From: ECT2AJA-044 sp965262845
Lineage (GTDB): Bacteria; Bacteroidota; Bacteroidia; Flavobacteriales; ECT2AJA-044
Assembly (NCBI GenBank): GCA_965262845.1
Contig: CBDHFX010000002.1
Location: 1 to 64,000 of the forward strand
DNA: 64,000 nucleotides
Direction of reading: 5' to 3'
Shown: positions 37,018 to 46,494 of the stretch, one piece after another
Layout of the letters: every line of letters starts with the position of its first letter
Numbering within the stretch: the first letter of the stretch is position 1
Notes under the pieces: model-generated
What the model saw: only the letters and a program-made list of their open reading frames with translations
Databases searched by the model: none
What the model was told of the DNA's origin: nothing
Position numbers and translations under genes: made by a program

Positions 37018-38898
37018 TTAGTTTTCCTTCCAATCCAATAATTCGTCCATCGTATGTCGGCTCACCGAATGGTAGTTGGGCCGGGCTTTGGCATAAATTG
37101 AGCGGGCGCGTTCCCCGGTTGGGTCTGCCTTGATCAAAGCCTTATAGGTTGGGGTCAGGAATTTTCGCCGGCCCACTTCGATCAGGAATTGCCTGATCCG
37201 TGCATCGGCAGCGGTGTACTGGTTCGGAATGGTTTTTTGGAACCAGGCGGCGAGTATCTCGCTGTTGCCTGAGGCTGTAAATCCGAACGCAGCGTCCAGG
37301 TCGGCCAGCTGTTCCTGGCTCAGCTTGGCTGGTAGTCCGCGGATAAAGCGCAGCCACTCGTGAGTGGTCCAGCCATCGGTGGACAAAGCTGCAGCGGCCG
37401 TTCCCTTTTCGAAATGGCGGATCCGCGCATCCACATCCCCGAACCTTGCTGAGGTATACACCGGTGCGTTATCCGGCAGGCCCGGACCGTAGATCCACTC
37501 TTCCATACGGACCCTATCGCGCAATTCCTGTGTTGTCAGCAGTTTGGAATGGATTTCCCTGATAAAGGTCTCGGTATCCATCACCTGGAACTGGTGTTGC
37601 TCGAAATACGATCTCAGGAAGGCATCAAAGCTATCCCGACCGACCTCCCTTTCGATGGTCTTCAGCAGGAAATTTCCTTTTTCATAGGCGATATCGCTCA
37701 TTCCTTCGTCCGGATCGCGTCCGGCCAGATCAAGTTTAAGATGTGCATCCGGGCTGTTGCCTATTTCCTCCACGGTGTTTTCGAGGCTCTGTCGTCCGAG
37801 TGAGATAAGCATGTCCACGTAATCGTGCCCGCGCACGGCTTCCATGATGCGCTGTTCAAAATACACCGTAAATCCTTCGTTCAGCCAGAAATCGTTCCAG
37901 GTGGCGTTGGTCACCAGGTTACCGCTCCAGCTGTGCGCCAGTTCGTGTGCGATCAGGGCGGTCAGGCTCCGGTCTCCGGCCAGAATGGTTGGGGTGGCGA
38001 AGGTCAGGCGCGGGTTTTCCATCCCGCCGAAGGGAAACGAAGGCGGTAAAACAATTACGTCGTAGCGATCCCAGGCGTAGGGGCCGTACATGTTTTCTGC
38101 GGCGATCAGCATATCTTCCATACGGCCAAACTCCCAGGCAGCGGTATCGATCAGCGGGGGTTCTGCATACACTCCGGTGCGTTCTCCCACGGGTTTGAAC
38201 ACGATATCGCCCACGGCCAAAGCCATCAGATAGGCCGGAATGGGCTGATCCATGGTGAAGGTATAGGTACCGGTTTCGTTTTTTTCGGTCGGATTTGTAG
38301 CGCTCATGAGGGCCAGCATGCCGCCTGGCACGGTGACCCTGGCGCTGTAGGTGTAGCGGATGCCGGGGCTGTCCTGCACGGGTATCCACGTGCGGGCCAG
38401 GATCGCCTGACTCTGTGTGAACAGGAAGGGCTGCTTCCTTCCGGCGGTTTGACCGGGATCAAGCCATTGCAGGGCCCGGGCACCCGGGGTGGTGGTATAG
38501 CTCACGCTCACCTGCTGTGTGTGCTCGTCAATAGCGATGCGGAGCCAGGAGCCCAGGATCCCGTCCTTATCGCCCAGCGTGAACACCAGGTCGTTCCCAT
38601 CCTGATCGGTGGCCCCGTGGATGTTCAGGTCATAGGTATCCAGGATCAGTTCGCGGGCGCCTTTCCTCTTTTGGATGTCGTAGGTTGCCGTGGCGCTGAT
38701 CAGTTCGTTTTGGAAATCCACATCGGCCACCCAGTGCAGATGTGTGATGCGGGCTTCGTTCGGACGTGCGTAGCTGTGCGGATCTGCCGGTAATTCCATG
38801 ACATCATTAATGGTTTTGTTTTCTTTTTCGTTCGGTGATGGTGCGGAGCACGAAACAAGACATCCGCCCGTGAGGGCGATAAGCAGTGTACGGATCAT
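37018..38898 (-). CDS. M1 family aminopeptidase, LTA4-hydrolase-like lipoprotein
   Basis: The 626-aa protein has a lipobox (LVSCS, C17), so it is likely anchored in the envelope facing the periplasm. The exopeptidase motif GGMENP is at 291-296, the zinc site H318-E-x-x-H322 with E341 follows at the usual spacing, and YEKGNFLL carries the catalytic tyrosine region. The C-terminal helical domain (about 480-626) is of the leukotriene A4 hydrolase type. It should remove N-terminal amino acids from peptides. Confidence 0.95.
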   Translation of the reverse strand: MIRTLLIALTGGCLVSCSAPSPNEKENKTINDVMELPADPHSYARPNEARITHLHWVADVDFQNELISATATYDIQKRKGARELILDTYDLNIHGATDQDGNDLVFTLGDKDGILGSWLRIAIDEHTQQVSVSYTTTPGARALQWLDPGQTAGRKQPFLFTQSQAILARTWIPVQDSPGIRYTYSARVTVPGGMLALMSATNPTEKNETGTYTFTMDQPIPAYLMALAVGDIVFKPVGERTGVYAEPPLIDTAAWEFGRMEDMLIAAENMYGPYAWDRYDVIVLPPSFPFGGMENPRLTFATPTILAGDRSLTALIAHELAHSWSGNLVTNATWNDFWLNEGFTVYFEQRIMEAVRGHDYVDMLISLGRQSLENTVEEIGNSPDAHLKLDLAGRDPDEGMSDIAYEKGNFLLKTIEREVGRDSFDAFLRSYFEQHQFQVMDTETFIREIHSKLLTTQELRDRVRMEEWIYGPGLPDNAPVYTSARFGDVDARIRHFEKGTAAAALSTDGWTTHEWLRFIRGLPAKLSQEQLADLDAAFGFTASGNSEILAAWFQKTIPNQYTAADARIRQFLIEVGRRKFLTPTYKALIKADPTGERARSIYAKARPNYHSVSRHTMDELLDWKEN

Positions 38899-38996
38899 AG
38901 CCTGATTTTGAGGTACTGACTTCCTAAATTACTGCGCTAAAGGTATTAAATCGGCGGGAATCTGACCGGCCGGCCGGCCCTGCTGATCGCTGATAT

Positions 38997-39015
38997 GCGC
39001 CTCACGGCGCGATGA
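38997..39015. repeat. 19-bp hairpin repeat, copy 1
   Basis: GCGCC-TCAC-GGCGC plus GATGA, just after the 3' end of the TerB/DnaJ gene. The identical 19 bases occur at 39794-39812 after the ClC gene. No T-run follows. Confidence 0.6.
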
Positions 39016-39032
39016 GTATGCCGCGTACGGGA

Positions 39033-39773
39033 TCATATCCCCCGTTCCTTTTTGATCGCCTCATAGGCTTCCTGCACCTTTTGGAATTTTTCCCTGGCTC
39101 CCCCTTGCAGTTCCTCGTCGAGATGCTGCAGCTTATCGGGGTGGTACTTCATGGCCATTTTTCGGTACGATCTTTTTACCTCGTCGTTGGAAGCCGAGGG
39201 GTTGATCTCCAGAATTTTGTACCACTTATCGGCCTCTTCGTAGAACATGGCCCTTATTGACGCGAGGTCGCGGGGATTGATGTTGAGGTAGTGGCCTATT
39301 TTTTCGATCTCGCGCACCTCGGGGTCGGTTACCTGCCCGTCTGCCTTTGCCACTCCGTACAAAAAGTGGATCAGCTGAAGGCGCGAGGGGTGGTCCATGT
39401 GCTGCCGGATCTGCAGGCACACCTGGCGCGTGCTCATATCGCCCCTGTCGATAACGTTCCTGAACAGTTTAAAGCTCTGATTGGCCCGCTGGGTGCCGAA
39501 CATCCGAACGAAATGCCGGCGCACGAAATCGAGTTCCCGCTGGTCTACCTTTCCGTCGGCCTTGATCACGATGGCCGAAAGGATGAGCAGGCTTATTTCG
39601 AAGTCGCCCGATTGGGTACCGCGGTAGCCGGAACTGGTCCGTTGCCGGTAGTATTCCGTGGCCTGATCCTTATTGTCGAAGTAATTTCCGATCGCGAATC
39701 CGAGGATAGCGCCGATGGGGCCGCCGAGCACCCATCCGAGCCCTCCGCCGATCCATTTATTGAATTTTGCCAT
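39033..39773 (-). CDS. TerB-DnaJ domain co-chaperone, DjlA-like
   Basis: The 246-aa protein has a glycine-rich N-terminal hydrophobic segment (about 8-30), a TerB-like helical domain (about 55-175) with the acidic KADGKVD and KADGQVT motifs, and a C-terminal J domain (about 183-246) with H211-P-D213. This is the domain order of DjlA-type co-chaperones that stimulate DnaK at the inner membrane. Confidence 0.92.
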   Translation of the reverse strand: MAKFNKWIGGGLGWVLGGPIGAILGFAIGNYFDNKDQATEYYRQRTSSGYRGTQSGDFEISLLILSAIVIKADGKVDQRELDFVRRHFVRMFGTQRANQSFKLFRNVIDRGDMSTRQVCLQIRQHMDHPSRLQLIHFLYGVAKADGQVTDPEVREIEKIGHYLNINPRDLASIRAMFYEEADKWYKILEINPSASNDEVKRSYRKMAMKYHPDKLQHLDEELQGGAREKFQKVQEAYEAIKKERGI

Positions 39774-39793
39774 TAGCTGTCCACTATTTTGCT

Positions 39794-39812
39794 GCGCCTC
39801 ACGGCGCGATGA
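39794..39812. repeat. 19-bp hairpin repeat, copy 2
   Basis: This is identical to 38997-39015 and lies directly against the stop codon of the ClC gene. Confidence 0.6.
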
Positions 39813-41591
39813 CTACTCGTCAGAGAATTCCACAAGCATTTGACGGTAGGCGGAGAACAATTTTGATTTACTAATAAATCCGACATACCGTCCGTTGTTC
39901 AAAACCGGCAGGTTCCACGCCCCGGTTGATTTGAATTTATCCATTACCTGCTGCATGGGCTCGTTGTGATCGATAAATGCCGGAGCCTGATTCATCAGTT
40001 CCGATACCCTGATCTGGTCGTACATTTCGCGGTCGAACATTACCTGCCGGATATCGTCCAGCAAAAGTACGCCTATCAATTCCTCCCCGTTGCCCAGCAC
40101 CGGAAAGATATTCCGGTGGCTTTTGGCCACGACTTTTACCAATTGCCCCAGGGAGTAGTGTGCCCTGACCGGCTCAAAATCCTGCTCCAGCACCTTTGGT
40201 ATCTGCAGGCGGCTCAGGACCACCTGGTCCTTATTGTGGGTCAGGAGCTCTCCCCGCCGGGCCAGTTGCTGGGTGTAGATCGAATGAGATGAGAAGGCCT
40301 TTGTCAATATAAAGCACAATGTCGATACGATCATCAGGGGAACGAAGAGCTGGTATCCGCCTGTGAGTTCTGCGATCAGGAAGATAGCCGTCAATGGGGC
40401 GTGCAATACTCCGGCCATCAGGCCGGCCATGCCTACCAGGGTAAAATGCACCATTGGGATCCCGGCGCCAAAGGCCTGGGCGATCCGGGCGAACAAATAC
40501 CCCATAGTGCTTCCCATGAACAGGGTGGGGGAGAAGATGCCTCCGACCCCCCAGGCATTCCAGGTGACCGAGGTGGCCACGATCTTCAGTGTCATGATCA
40601 GGAACAGCATCACGAAAATGGCATCCGATCCGTCCATAAACTGGTAGAGGAGGCTATTCCGGAACAAAACGGATTCCTGTTCGGCCAGCAGTCCGTTGAT
40701 CACGTCGAATCCTTCTCCGTACAGGCTCGGAAAAATAAAAACGAGTATGCCCAGGACGGACCCACCTGCTGCGAGTTTTACCCAGTCGTTCCTGATACTC
40801 CCAAAGCGCGATTGTGTGGCGAAGAACACCTTTTCCACATAGATCGATACCAGGGCGCTGACCATCGCAAGCAGGATGTAGTAAGGGATATGGCTAAGCT
40901 GAAAGCTCTCTGTTACGCGCGTTGGAATAATATAATCGTCGCCTGTGAACAGATAGCTTGTCAGCACGGCCGTTACCGATGCGATCAGCAGTGGTATCAG
41001 GGAGCTAAACGTGAGTTCGAGCATAAAGACCTCAATGGCGAAGACCACGGCCGTAAGGGGCGCCTTGAAGATGGCAGCCATGGTTCCGGCCGAGGCGCAG
41101 CCGATGAGCAGGATCCGATGGCGGTAATTCAGGCGCATCAGCTGACCGAAGTTGGAGCCCAGGGCGGCTCCGGTACTTACGGCGGGCCCTTCCAGCCCGA
41201 CAGATCCTCCAAAGCCTACGGTGACTGAACTGGCCACTATTGAAGCGAACATCTGATAGCGTTTCATGATCCCGTTTCGCTTGCTAATGGTATAAAGTAC
41301 GGAGGGGATCCCGTGGCTTATGGGTTGCCGGAGCAGGTATTTTATGAACAGGAAGGAAAGGAGCAATCCCAGTGCCGGAAAAACAAAGTAGGCGCCCACA
41401 TAGTAATCGCGGACGATCCCCTGTGTGATCAGTGTCTGGATCATGTGAACGCTGCTTTTGATGGTTACCGCAGCGATCCCCGACAGGATCCCCACCACCG
41501 CACTGGAGAGGAGTATGAACTGGCGGTGCGGGATATGCCGGACACGCCAGATCAGGAAACGGCTCAATATGTTCGTTTGCTCCATGGGCAT
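39813..41591 (-). CDS. ClC-type chloride channel/antiporter with CBS pair
   Basis: The 592-aa protein has the ClC membrane core (about 25-440) with selectivity motifs GGSVGLEGP (128-136, gating glutamate E134) and GGIFSP, followed by two CBS domains (about 465-590) that could sense nucleotides. The retained gating glutamate is consistent with either transport mode. The gene starts 1 bp after the aspS stop, so it is co-transcribed with aspS. Confidence 0.93.
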   Translation of the reverse strand: MPMEQTNILSRFLIWRVRHIPHRQFILLSSAVVGILSGIAAVTIKSSVHMIQTLITQGIVRDYYVGAYFVFPALGLLLSFLFIKYLLRQPISHGIPSVLYTISKRNGIMKRYQMFASIVASSVTVGFGGSVGLEGPAVSTGAALGSNFGQLMRLNYRHRILLIGCASAGTMAAIFKAPLTAVVFAIEVFMLELTFSSLIPLLIASVTAVLTSYLFTGDDYIIPTRVTESFQLSHIPYYILLAMVSALVSIYVEKVFFATQSRFGSIRNDWVKLAAGGSVLGILVFIFPSLYGEGFDVINGLLAEQESVLFRNSLLYQFMDGSDAIFVMLFLIMTLKIVATSVTWNAWGVGGIFSPTLFMGSTMGYLFARIAQAFGAGIPMVHFTLVGMAGLMAGVLHAPLTAIFLIAELTGGYQLFVPLMIVSTLCFILTKAFSSHSIYTQQLARRGELLTHNKDQVVLSRLQIPKVLEQDFEPVRAHYSLGQLVKVVAKSHRNIFPVLGNGEELIGVLLLDDIRQVMFDREMYDQIRVSELMNQAPAFIDHNEPMQQVMDKFKSTGAWNLPVLNNGRYVGFISKSKLFSAYRQMLVEFSDE

Positions 41592-41592
41592 A

Positions 41593-43341
41593 TTAGTCGG
41601 CAGCTATGTTCAGGTGCAGTTCGACAAGCTGCTCCTTGTTCAGTGTGGCTGGCGCGTCGATCATAACGTCGCGTCCCGCGTTGTTTTTCGGGAAGGCAAT
41701 AAAGTCGCGGATACTTTCCGACCCTCCGAACAGAGCAACCAGGCGATCAAACCCGATGGCGATCCCGCCGTGAGGCGGTGCTCCGTATTCAAAGGCATCC
41801 ATGAGGAATCCGAATTGTTTCTGCGCCTCCTCTTCGCTGAATCCGAGCAGGTTGAACATGCGTTTTTGCAGATCGCGATCGTGGATCCGGATCGATCCGC
41901 CCCCGATCTCGTTCCCGTTCAAGGTAAGGTCGTAGGCATTGGCCCGGACCGCCCCGGGGTCGGACCCCAGCAGTTCCATATCCTCGGGCTTTGGCGAGGT
42001 AAAGGGGTGGTGTATGGGGTGGTAGGCTCCGGTTTCCTCATCCCGCCCGAGCAGGGGGAAATCGGTTACCCACAGGGGTTGAAATTCATCTGGCCTGCGC
42101 AGTCCCAAACGCCTGGCCATTTCGAGGCGCAGCTCGTTCAGAGCCCTGCGGGTCTTGTCTGCGTCGCCTGCCAGGATCAGGATGAGGTCGCCCTCACGGG
42201 CCGATATGCGCCCGGCCCACTGCGCCAGCTCCTCCTGACTAAAGAATTTGCTGACCGATGAGCCGTATGAGCCATCGGTGTTGCATTTTACGTGTACGAG
42301 TCCTTTCATGCCGATCTGCGGGCGCTTTACCCAGTCGGTCAGGGCATCGATCTCCCTGCGGCTGTATTTGGCACAGTCCGGCGCTGCGATCCCGACGACC
42401 AGTTCCTGGCTGTCGAATATTCCGAATCCCTTTCCTTTAGCCAGGTCGTTGAGTTCGGCGAACTCCATTCCAAATCGGATGTCTGGCTTGTCGGACCCGT
42501 ATCGCCTGATGGCCTCGTCATAACTCATGCGCGGTATTTCCATGATGTCCACATTGAGGACGGCCCTGAACAAGTGGCGGATCAGTCCTTCGAAGGTATT
42601 CAGCACGTCTTCCTGTTCCACGAAGGCCATTTCGCAGTCGATCTGGGTAAATTCGGGCTGGCGGTCGGCGCGAAGATCCTCGTCGCGAAAGCATTTTACG
42701 ATTTGGTAGTAGCGATCCATACCGGCCACCATCAGGAGCTGCTTAAAGGTTTGCGGCGACTGCGGCAAGGCGTAGAACTGCCCTTTGTTCATGCGTGAGG
42801 GTACTACGAAGTCGCGCGCTCCCTCGGGAGTTGATTTGATCAGGCAGGGTGTTTCGATCTCGACAAAATGCTGCCGGTCCAGGTAGTTTCGCGTTTCCAT
42901 GGCCATGCGGTGACGCAGCATCAGGTTGTTGCGTACGGGGGTACGACGAATATCGAGGTAGCGGTATTTCATGCGGAGCTCATCACCTCCGTCCGTTTCG
43001 GTTTCGATAGTGAATGGCGGGGTTTTGGATGTATTCAATATGCTGAGGCCGGTTACTTTGATCTCAATATCCCCGGTAGGCATGTTGGGGTTCCTGCTTG
43101 CACGCCTGATCACCTCTCCGGTTACCTGAACTACAAATTCGCGCTGCACCCTGTGGGCGGCGGCCAGCAGTTCGGCATCGGTTTCGTCGCTAAACGCCAG
43201 TTGGGTTATGCCGTAGCGATCGCGCAGGTCCACGAAGGTCATTCCTCCGAGGTTGCGTGATCTCTGGATCCAGCCGCACAGCGTTACCGTTTTGCCGATA
43301 TGATCTGCCCGCAGGGCACCACAGGTATGCGTTCTGTACAT
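41593..43341 (-). CDS. aspS: Aspartyl-tRNA synthetase
   Basis: The 582-aa class II synthetase is of the bacterial type. It has an N-terminal OB-fold (about 1-110, ITQLAFSDE), the class II core with motif 2 (FRDEDLRADRQPEFTQID) and motif 3 (GIAIGFDRLVALFGG), and the bacterial GAD insertion between them. It charges tRNA-Asp in the cytoplasm. The nearby gatC gene shows that the organism also has an amidotransferase, so an AspRS that also charges tRNA-Asn is possible but cannot be judged here. Confidence 0.97.
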   Translation of the reverse strand: MYRTHTCGALRADHIGKTVTLCGWIQRSRNLGGMTFVDLRDRYGITQLAFSDETDAELLAAAHRVQREFVVQVTGEVIRRASRNPNMPTGDIEIKVTGLSILNTSKTPPFTIETETDGGDELRMKYRYLDIRRTPVRNNLMLRHRMAMETRNYLDRQHFVEIETPCLIKSTPEGARDFVVPSRMNKGQFYALPQSPQTFKQLLMVAGMDRYYQIVKCFRDEDLRADRQPEFTQIDCEMAFVEQEDVLNTFEGLIRHLFRAVLNVDIMEIPRMSYDEAIRRYGSDKPDIRFGMEFAELNDLAKGKGFGIFDSQELVVGIAAPDCAKYSRREIDALTDWVKRPQIGMKGLVHVKCNTDGSYGSSVSKFFSQEELAQWAGRISAREGDLILILAGDADKTRRALNELRLEMARRLGLRRPDEFQPLWVTDFPLLGRDEETGAYHPIHHPFTSPKPEDMELLGSDPGAVRANAYDLTLNGNEIGGGSIRIHDRDLQKRMFNLLGFSEEEAQKQFGFLMDAFEYGAPPHGGIAIGFDRLVALFGGSESIRDFIAFPKNNAGRDVMIDAPATLNKEQLVELHLNIAAD

Positions 43342-43364
43342 GGTTTCACTACTTTAGTGGGCCA

Positions 43365-43372
43365 CAAAATTA
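43365..43372 (-). promoter_or_regulatory. -7 promoter box of aspS
   Basis: On the minus strand TAATTTTG matches TAnnTTTG exactly and lies 23 bp before the aspS ATG. It stands in the short gap between aspS and the divergent tadA gene. Confidence 0.65.
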
Positions 43373-43393
43373 CAAAACCACAAAGGGTTGCCT

Positions 43394-43837
43394 ATGCTCA
43401 GCATGCTTTCAGACGAACATTTTATGAAGGAGGCGCTCAGGGAGGCGCAGAAGGCGTATGATCGTGATGAGGTGCCAGTGGGTGCGGTGGTGGTTATGGA
43501 TCAGCGGATCATTGCCCGGGCATATAACCTCACTGAAACGCTGAACGACGTAACTGCCCATGCCGAGATGCAGGCTATTACCAGTGCGGCGGATTACCTG
43601 GGCGGGAAGTATCTGAATGAATGCACGTTATACGTAACCCTGGAGCCCTGCGCTATGTGTGCAGGTGCGCTGTTTTGGTCGCAGGTCAGCAAGGTGGTCT
43701 TTGGAGCGGCTGACAAAAAGCGCGGTTATCAGACTGAAGGGGGGCGGCTTTATCCGAAAACGAAACTTGTGGGAGGCGTACTGGCCGAAGAGTGCGGGCG
43801 TTTGCTTAAGGAGTTCTTTCGCGGTAAGCGGATCTGA
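43394..43837 (+). CDS. tadA: tRNA adenosine deaminase
   Basis: About 147 aa from the ATG at 43394; a second ATG at 43403 is equally possible, and the TTG at 43388 is less likely. The zinc and catalytic motifs HAE and PCAMC are present (H58, E60, C88 and C91 counted from the TTG). The enzyme converts A34 to inosine in tRNA-Arg(ACG). The length fits the family. Confidence 0.93.
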   Translation: MLSMLSDEHFMKEALREAQKAYDRDEVPVGAVVVMDQRIIARAYNLTETLNDVTAHAEMQAITSAADYLGGKYLNECTLYVTLEPCAMCAGALFWSQVSKVVFGAADKKRGYQTEGGRLYPKTKLVGGVLAEECGRLLKEFFRGKRI

Positions 43838-43855
43838 GCGGAAGCATTTTTTCCC

Positions 43856-43863
43856 TAATTTTG
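43856..43863 (+). promoter_or_regulatory. -7 promoter box of the bacilliredoxin gene
   Basis: TAATTTTG matches TAnnTTTG exactly, 33 bp before the ATG at 43897. A TTG at 43861 that opens the same frame lies inside this box, which argues against it as start codon. Confidence 0.65.
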
Positions 43864-43896
43864 TGGGTTGTTGAGTCGGACCTAAACACCATCACT

Positions 43897-44307
43897 ATGT
43901 ACTCAGAGGAACTTATTGCCCCGATGCGGCAGGATCTTTCAGGAGCGGGATTTGATGAGCTCAGATCTGCCGGGGAAGTGGATGCGGCTGTAAAACAGGA
44001 GGGCACCACCCTGGTTGTGATCAACTCGGTTTGCGGTTGCGCCGCTGCGAATGCCCGCCCGGCCGTAAAGCTGGCGGTGCAGCACAGCAAGCGTCCGGAC
44101 CGGCTTGCCACCGTTTTTGCCGGGAACGATGTGGAGGCGGTGGATCAGGTCCGCACCTTTCTGGATCCATATCCGCCCAGTTCTCCGAGCATGGCCCTGT
44201 TCAGGGACGGGAAGCTCGTGCATATGGTGGAGCGTCACCACATTGAAGGCCGCCCTGCAGAGCTTATTGCCGAGAACCTGACCAGCGCCTTTGACGAATA
44301 CTGCTAA
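43897..44307 (+). CDS. BrxA/BrxB family bacilliredoxin
   Basis: The 136-aa thioredoxin-fold protein starts with MYSEELIAPMRQDL and has the CGC motif in NSVCGCAAANARP, the mark of this family. It likely removes bacillithiol or similar thiols from oxidised proteins. It stands alone with its own promoter box. Confidence 0.93.
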   Translation: MYSEELIAPMRQDLSGAGFDELRSAGEVDAAVKQEGTTLVVINSVCGCAAANARPAVKLAVQHSKRPDRLATVFAGNDVEAVDQVRTFLDPYPPSSPSMALFRDGKLVHMVERHHIEGRPAELIAENLTSAFDEYC

Positions 44308-44386
44308 GATGTTTCCACCACAGCGATAGCGGGGTGTTAAAATTGCCGACAGGCAGGTGCTGCAGCTGCTAACCGGGAACTAAGGA

Positions 44387-44692
44387 TCAGGAGTCCCGTT
44401 TCAAGACCTTGGGTACCTTGATGTAATCGGAGTCTTTCTGTGGTGCGTTCCTGAGCGCCTGTGCCTGGGTGAACTCCTGCCTGACCTCATCTTTTCGGAG
44501 CACATTTATATCGTCGTTCATATACTTCAGCGGCTCCACCCCTTCCACATCAAGTTCGTTCAGTTTGTCTACAAAGGTCAGGATCTTGTCCATATCCTGC
44601 TGCATGGCATCCACGGCGGCTTCGTCAAGATCAAGCCGTGCCAGATGGGCGAGGTGGAGGATCTCTTCCTTACTGATCCTGTTCCTTTCCAT
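44387..44692 (-). CDS. gatC: Asp/Glu-tRNA amidotransferase subunit C
   Basis: The 101-aa protein has the GatC pattern: an N-terminal helix LHLAHLARLDLDE, the central VDKLNELDVEGVEPL motif, and VLRKDE near residue 65. It stabilises the GatA-GatB complex that amidates Glu-tRNA(Gln) or Asp-tRNA(Asn). The gene overlaps the acyltransferase gene by 23 bp; gatA and gatB are not in the window. Confidence 0.95.
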   Translation of the reverse strand: MERNRISKEEILHLAHLARLDLDEAAVDAMQQDMDKILTFVDKLNELDVEGVEPLKYMNDDINVLRKDEVRQEFTQAQALRNAPQKDSDYIKVPKVLKRDS

Positions 44693-45416
44693 TGATCATG
44701 TGTGCTTTGAGCGTGCGGGCGATTGCTTTGTAGGCATCGCGCCGCAGGCGCTGAATACTGTGTTCGTCGGGCCCCTTCGTTATCATGGGTTTGTGCACCA
44801 CGCAGCGCAACGTTCCGGGTGATCCGGCAAACCATGAGTTCGGGAAGCGGCGTTTGTTGTCTACAAAGGTAATGGGAATGATCGGAATTTGGGCATCAAC
44901 GGCCAGGCGGAATGCCCCGGGCTTGAACGGGGCCAGGAGCCACCGGGGATCCGGGATACCTCCCTCCGGGTAGATGCACACGCCGAACCCTTTACTGATC
45001 TTCAGGTGTGCGCGGCGATAGGCATCGCGCCGTGAGTACGGGTTCGACCGGTCAACCAGAATATTGGTGCGTTTGTAAAAGGATCCGAAGACCGGAAACC
45101 GGGCGAGCTCTTTTTTGCCGATGAAGAGCCAGGTACCCTTTGCAATGGCCAGTGTGGCCATGATGTCGAGCTCCGAGGCGTGGTTGGCGATGATGATCGC
45201 CGGTTTGGACCAGTCGGTGGCCGATTCGTAGGTTACTTTGAGCCGCCATCCCATCAGGAGCACGATGATCTTTCCCCACAGGCGGGCGAACCAAAAAAAG
45301 TGCCGGTGCCAATCGGGCCGTGAGGCCGTGACCAAAATGAAGGGGAACAGCAGTATGATAACCAGGGCGATGAGCACGTAGTACCAGATTCGCCAGAGGA
45401 TGCAGAAGAGGTTCAC
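44670..45416 (-). CDS. 1-acyl-glycerol-3-phosphate acyltransferase, PlsC-like
   Basis: The 248-aa protein has an N-terminal membrane helix (about 8-30), the catalytic H79-x4-D84 motif (NHASELD) and the substrate motif YPEGGIPD (149-156). It should transfer an acyl chain to lysophosphatidic acid at the inner membrane. The start is GTG at 45416; a TACATTTG box (45421-45428) lies directly upstream, so the transcript may be leaderless. Confidence 0.92.
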   Translation of the reverse strand: MNLFCILWRIWYYVLIALVIILLFPFILVTASRPDWHRHFFWFARLWGKIIVLLMGWRLKVTYESATDWSKPAIIIANHASELDIMATLAIAKGTWLFIGKKELARFPVFGSFYKRTNILVDRSNPYSRRDAYRRAHLKISKGFGVCIYPEGGIPDPRWLLAPFKPGAFRLAVDAQIPIIPITFVDNKRRFPNSWFAGSPGTLRCVVHKPMITKGPDEHSIQRLRRDAYKAIARTLKAHMINGKEQDQ

Positions 45417-45450
45417 GCCGCAAATGTAGTTTACTATGCCGGGTTAGCCC

Positions 45451-45594
45451 TCAGTCCATAATTTCGAATGCTGATACGGATCTTGATGTTAGGATGTCAT
45501 CTGTTATGTTCCATCTTCTGATCTTTAACAGGTCCGCAACTGGTTCCGGATGGGTATCCTGAATGACGATTCGTTCTGGACTGATCCCTTCCAT
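45451..45594 (-). CDS. Possible 47-aa protein
   Basis: The 47-aa frame (MEGISPERIVIQD...SAFEIMD) has protein-like composition, in contrast to other frames in this 370-bp gap. It has no recognised domain and could be a remnant. The rest of the gap between 45417 and 45790 shows nothing I can name. Confidence 0.25.
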   Translation of the reverse strand: MEGISPERIVIQDTHPEPVADLLKIRRWNITDDILTSRSVSAFEIMD

Positions 45595-45789
45595 CTGGCC
45601 ACATTAAACGCCTGTGGCAAGGCCTTGTTCAAAAAAGCATGCGTTCGTTTATCAAAAAAATGAAATGAATGATCCCGCTATTGTCTCTTTCAACTCTGTC
45701 GAGGTTGATCTTGCGGTTTCACAAGGGTGCCATTTAAAGGTCCGGAGGTCACAAAATGTAACCCCTAACCGGGTTCCTTTGGGGTTGTT

Positions 45790-46494
45790 TCAAAATCGCT
45801 TGCCCATGGATACACTTATCAATCGGAATAATTCAGCTCCCTCACCATAAAAAAAGGTGTCTATCTCTTCTTCAAACCGATCACCATTGAGGGCAGTGAA
45901 GGAATTGATCAGGGCACAATAGCCTCCGGCAATTGAGAAGTCCAAAACAAAACCCGTGGAGGTGATGATCTTATAGCCAAAGGTGATACCGAAGCCGATG
46001 CCATTTGTAATTTCTCTGACATACCCCAGGGTGTCGTTGGAACCACCGAGAATAAATCCACCACCGTCATTATATATCAGCATACCGGACTCCCTGGTAT
46101 GTCTGTAACTGAGGTAAGCGCCTATAAAGAAACTGGTAGCATAACTGCCCGTATTGTAATAGTTAAAGAGACGGGTGACCTTATTACGTGAACAGAAATA
46201 GTGACGGATCTCAGGCGTCAGTGAAAGTCCGATAAACCGATCATCATAAGATTTATAAGTCAAAAAAAGGTCAAACAACGGTGAATATTTGAAATACTCC
46301 AGTGAAACTGAGCCCCCGGTGTGTTCACTAAAAAGGTGTTCATAAGTGATCCCGAATCCGGCGGTCAGGTCTATCCATTCAAATAATATTCCGATCCGGC
46401 TATTGGCCTTGACTTCGTATTGAGCGCGCGCAGTTAGTATGCTCATGGAACATATAAGCAGGGCAGCTACAAAGAACTTCATTGGCCTGTTCAT
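45790..46494 (-). CDS. Outer-membrane beta-barrel-like protein
   Basis: From the ATG at 46494 the product has 234 aa with a signal peptide (MNRPMKFFVAALLICSMSILTARAQ). The body alternates hydrophobic and polar residues in strand-like blocks and ends in SMGKRF, the terminal phenylalanine typical of barrel proteins. The frame is open upstream to an ATG at 46620, which adds 42 residues that resemble a second signal peptide. The function is unknown. Confidence 0.75.
   Translation of the reverse strand: MNRPMKFFVAALLICSMSILTARAQYEVKANSRIGILFEWIDLTAGFGITYEHLFSEHTGGSVSLEYFKYSPLFDLFLTYKSYDDRFIGLSLTPEIRHYFCSRNKVTRLFNYYNTGSYATSFFIGAYLSYRHTRESGMLIYNDGGGFILGGSNDTLGYVREITNGIGFGITFGYKIITSTGFVLDFSIAGGYCALINSFTALNGDRFEEEIDTFFYGEGAELFRLISVSMGKRF

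Noticed and set aside
40401..41228. 275-aa plus-strand frame across the ClC gene
   Set aside because: Shadow of the ClC gene, which has clear family motifs on the other strand.
45000..45060. GGTTCGA-like stretch as a possible tRNA arm
   Set aside because: It lies in the acyltransferase coding sequence and no cloverleaf can be drawn around it.
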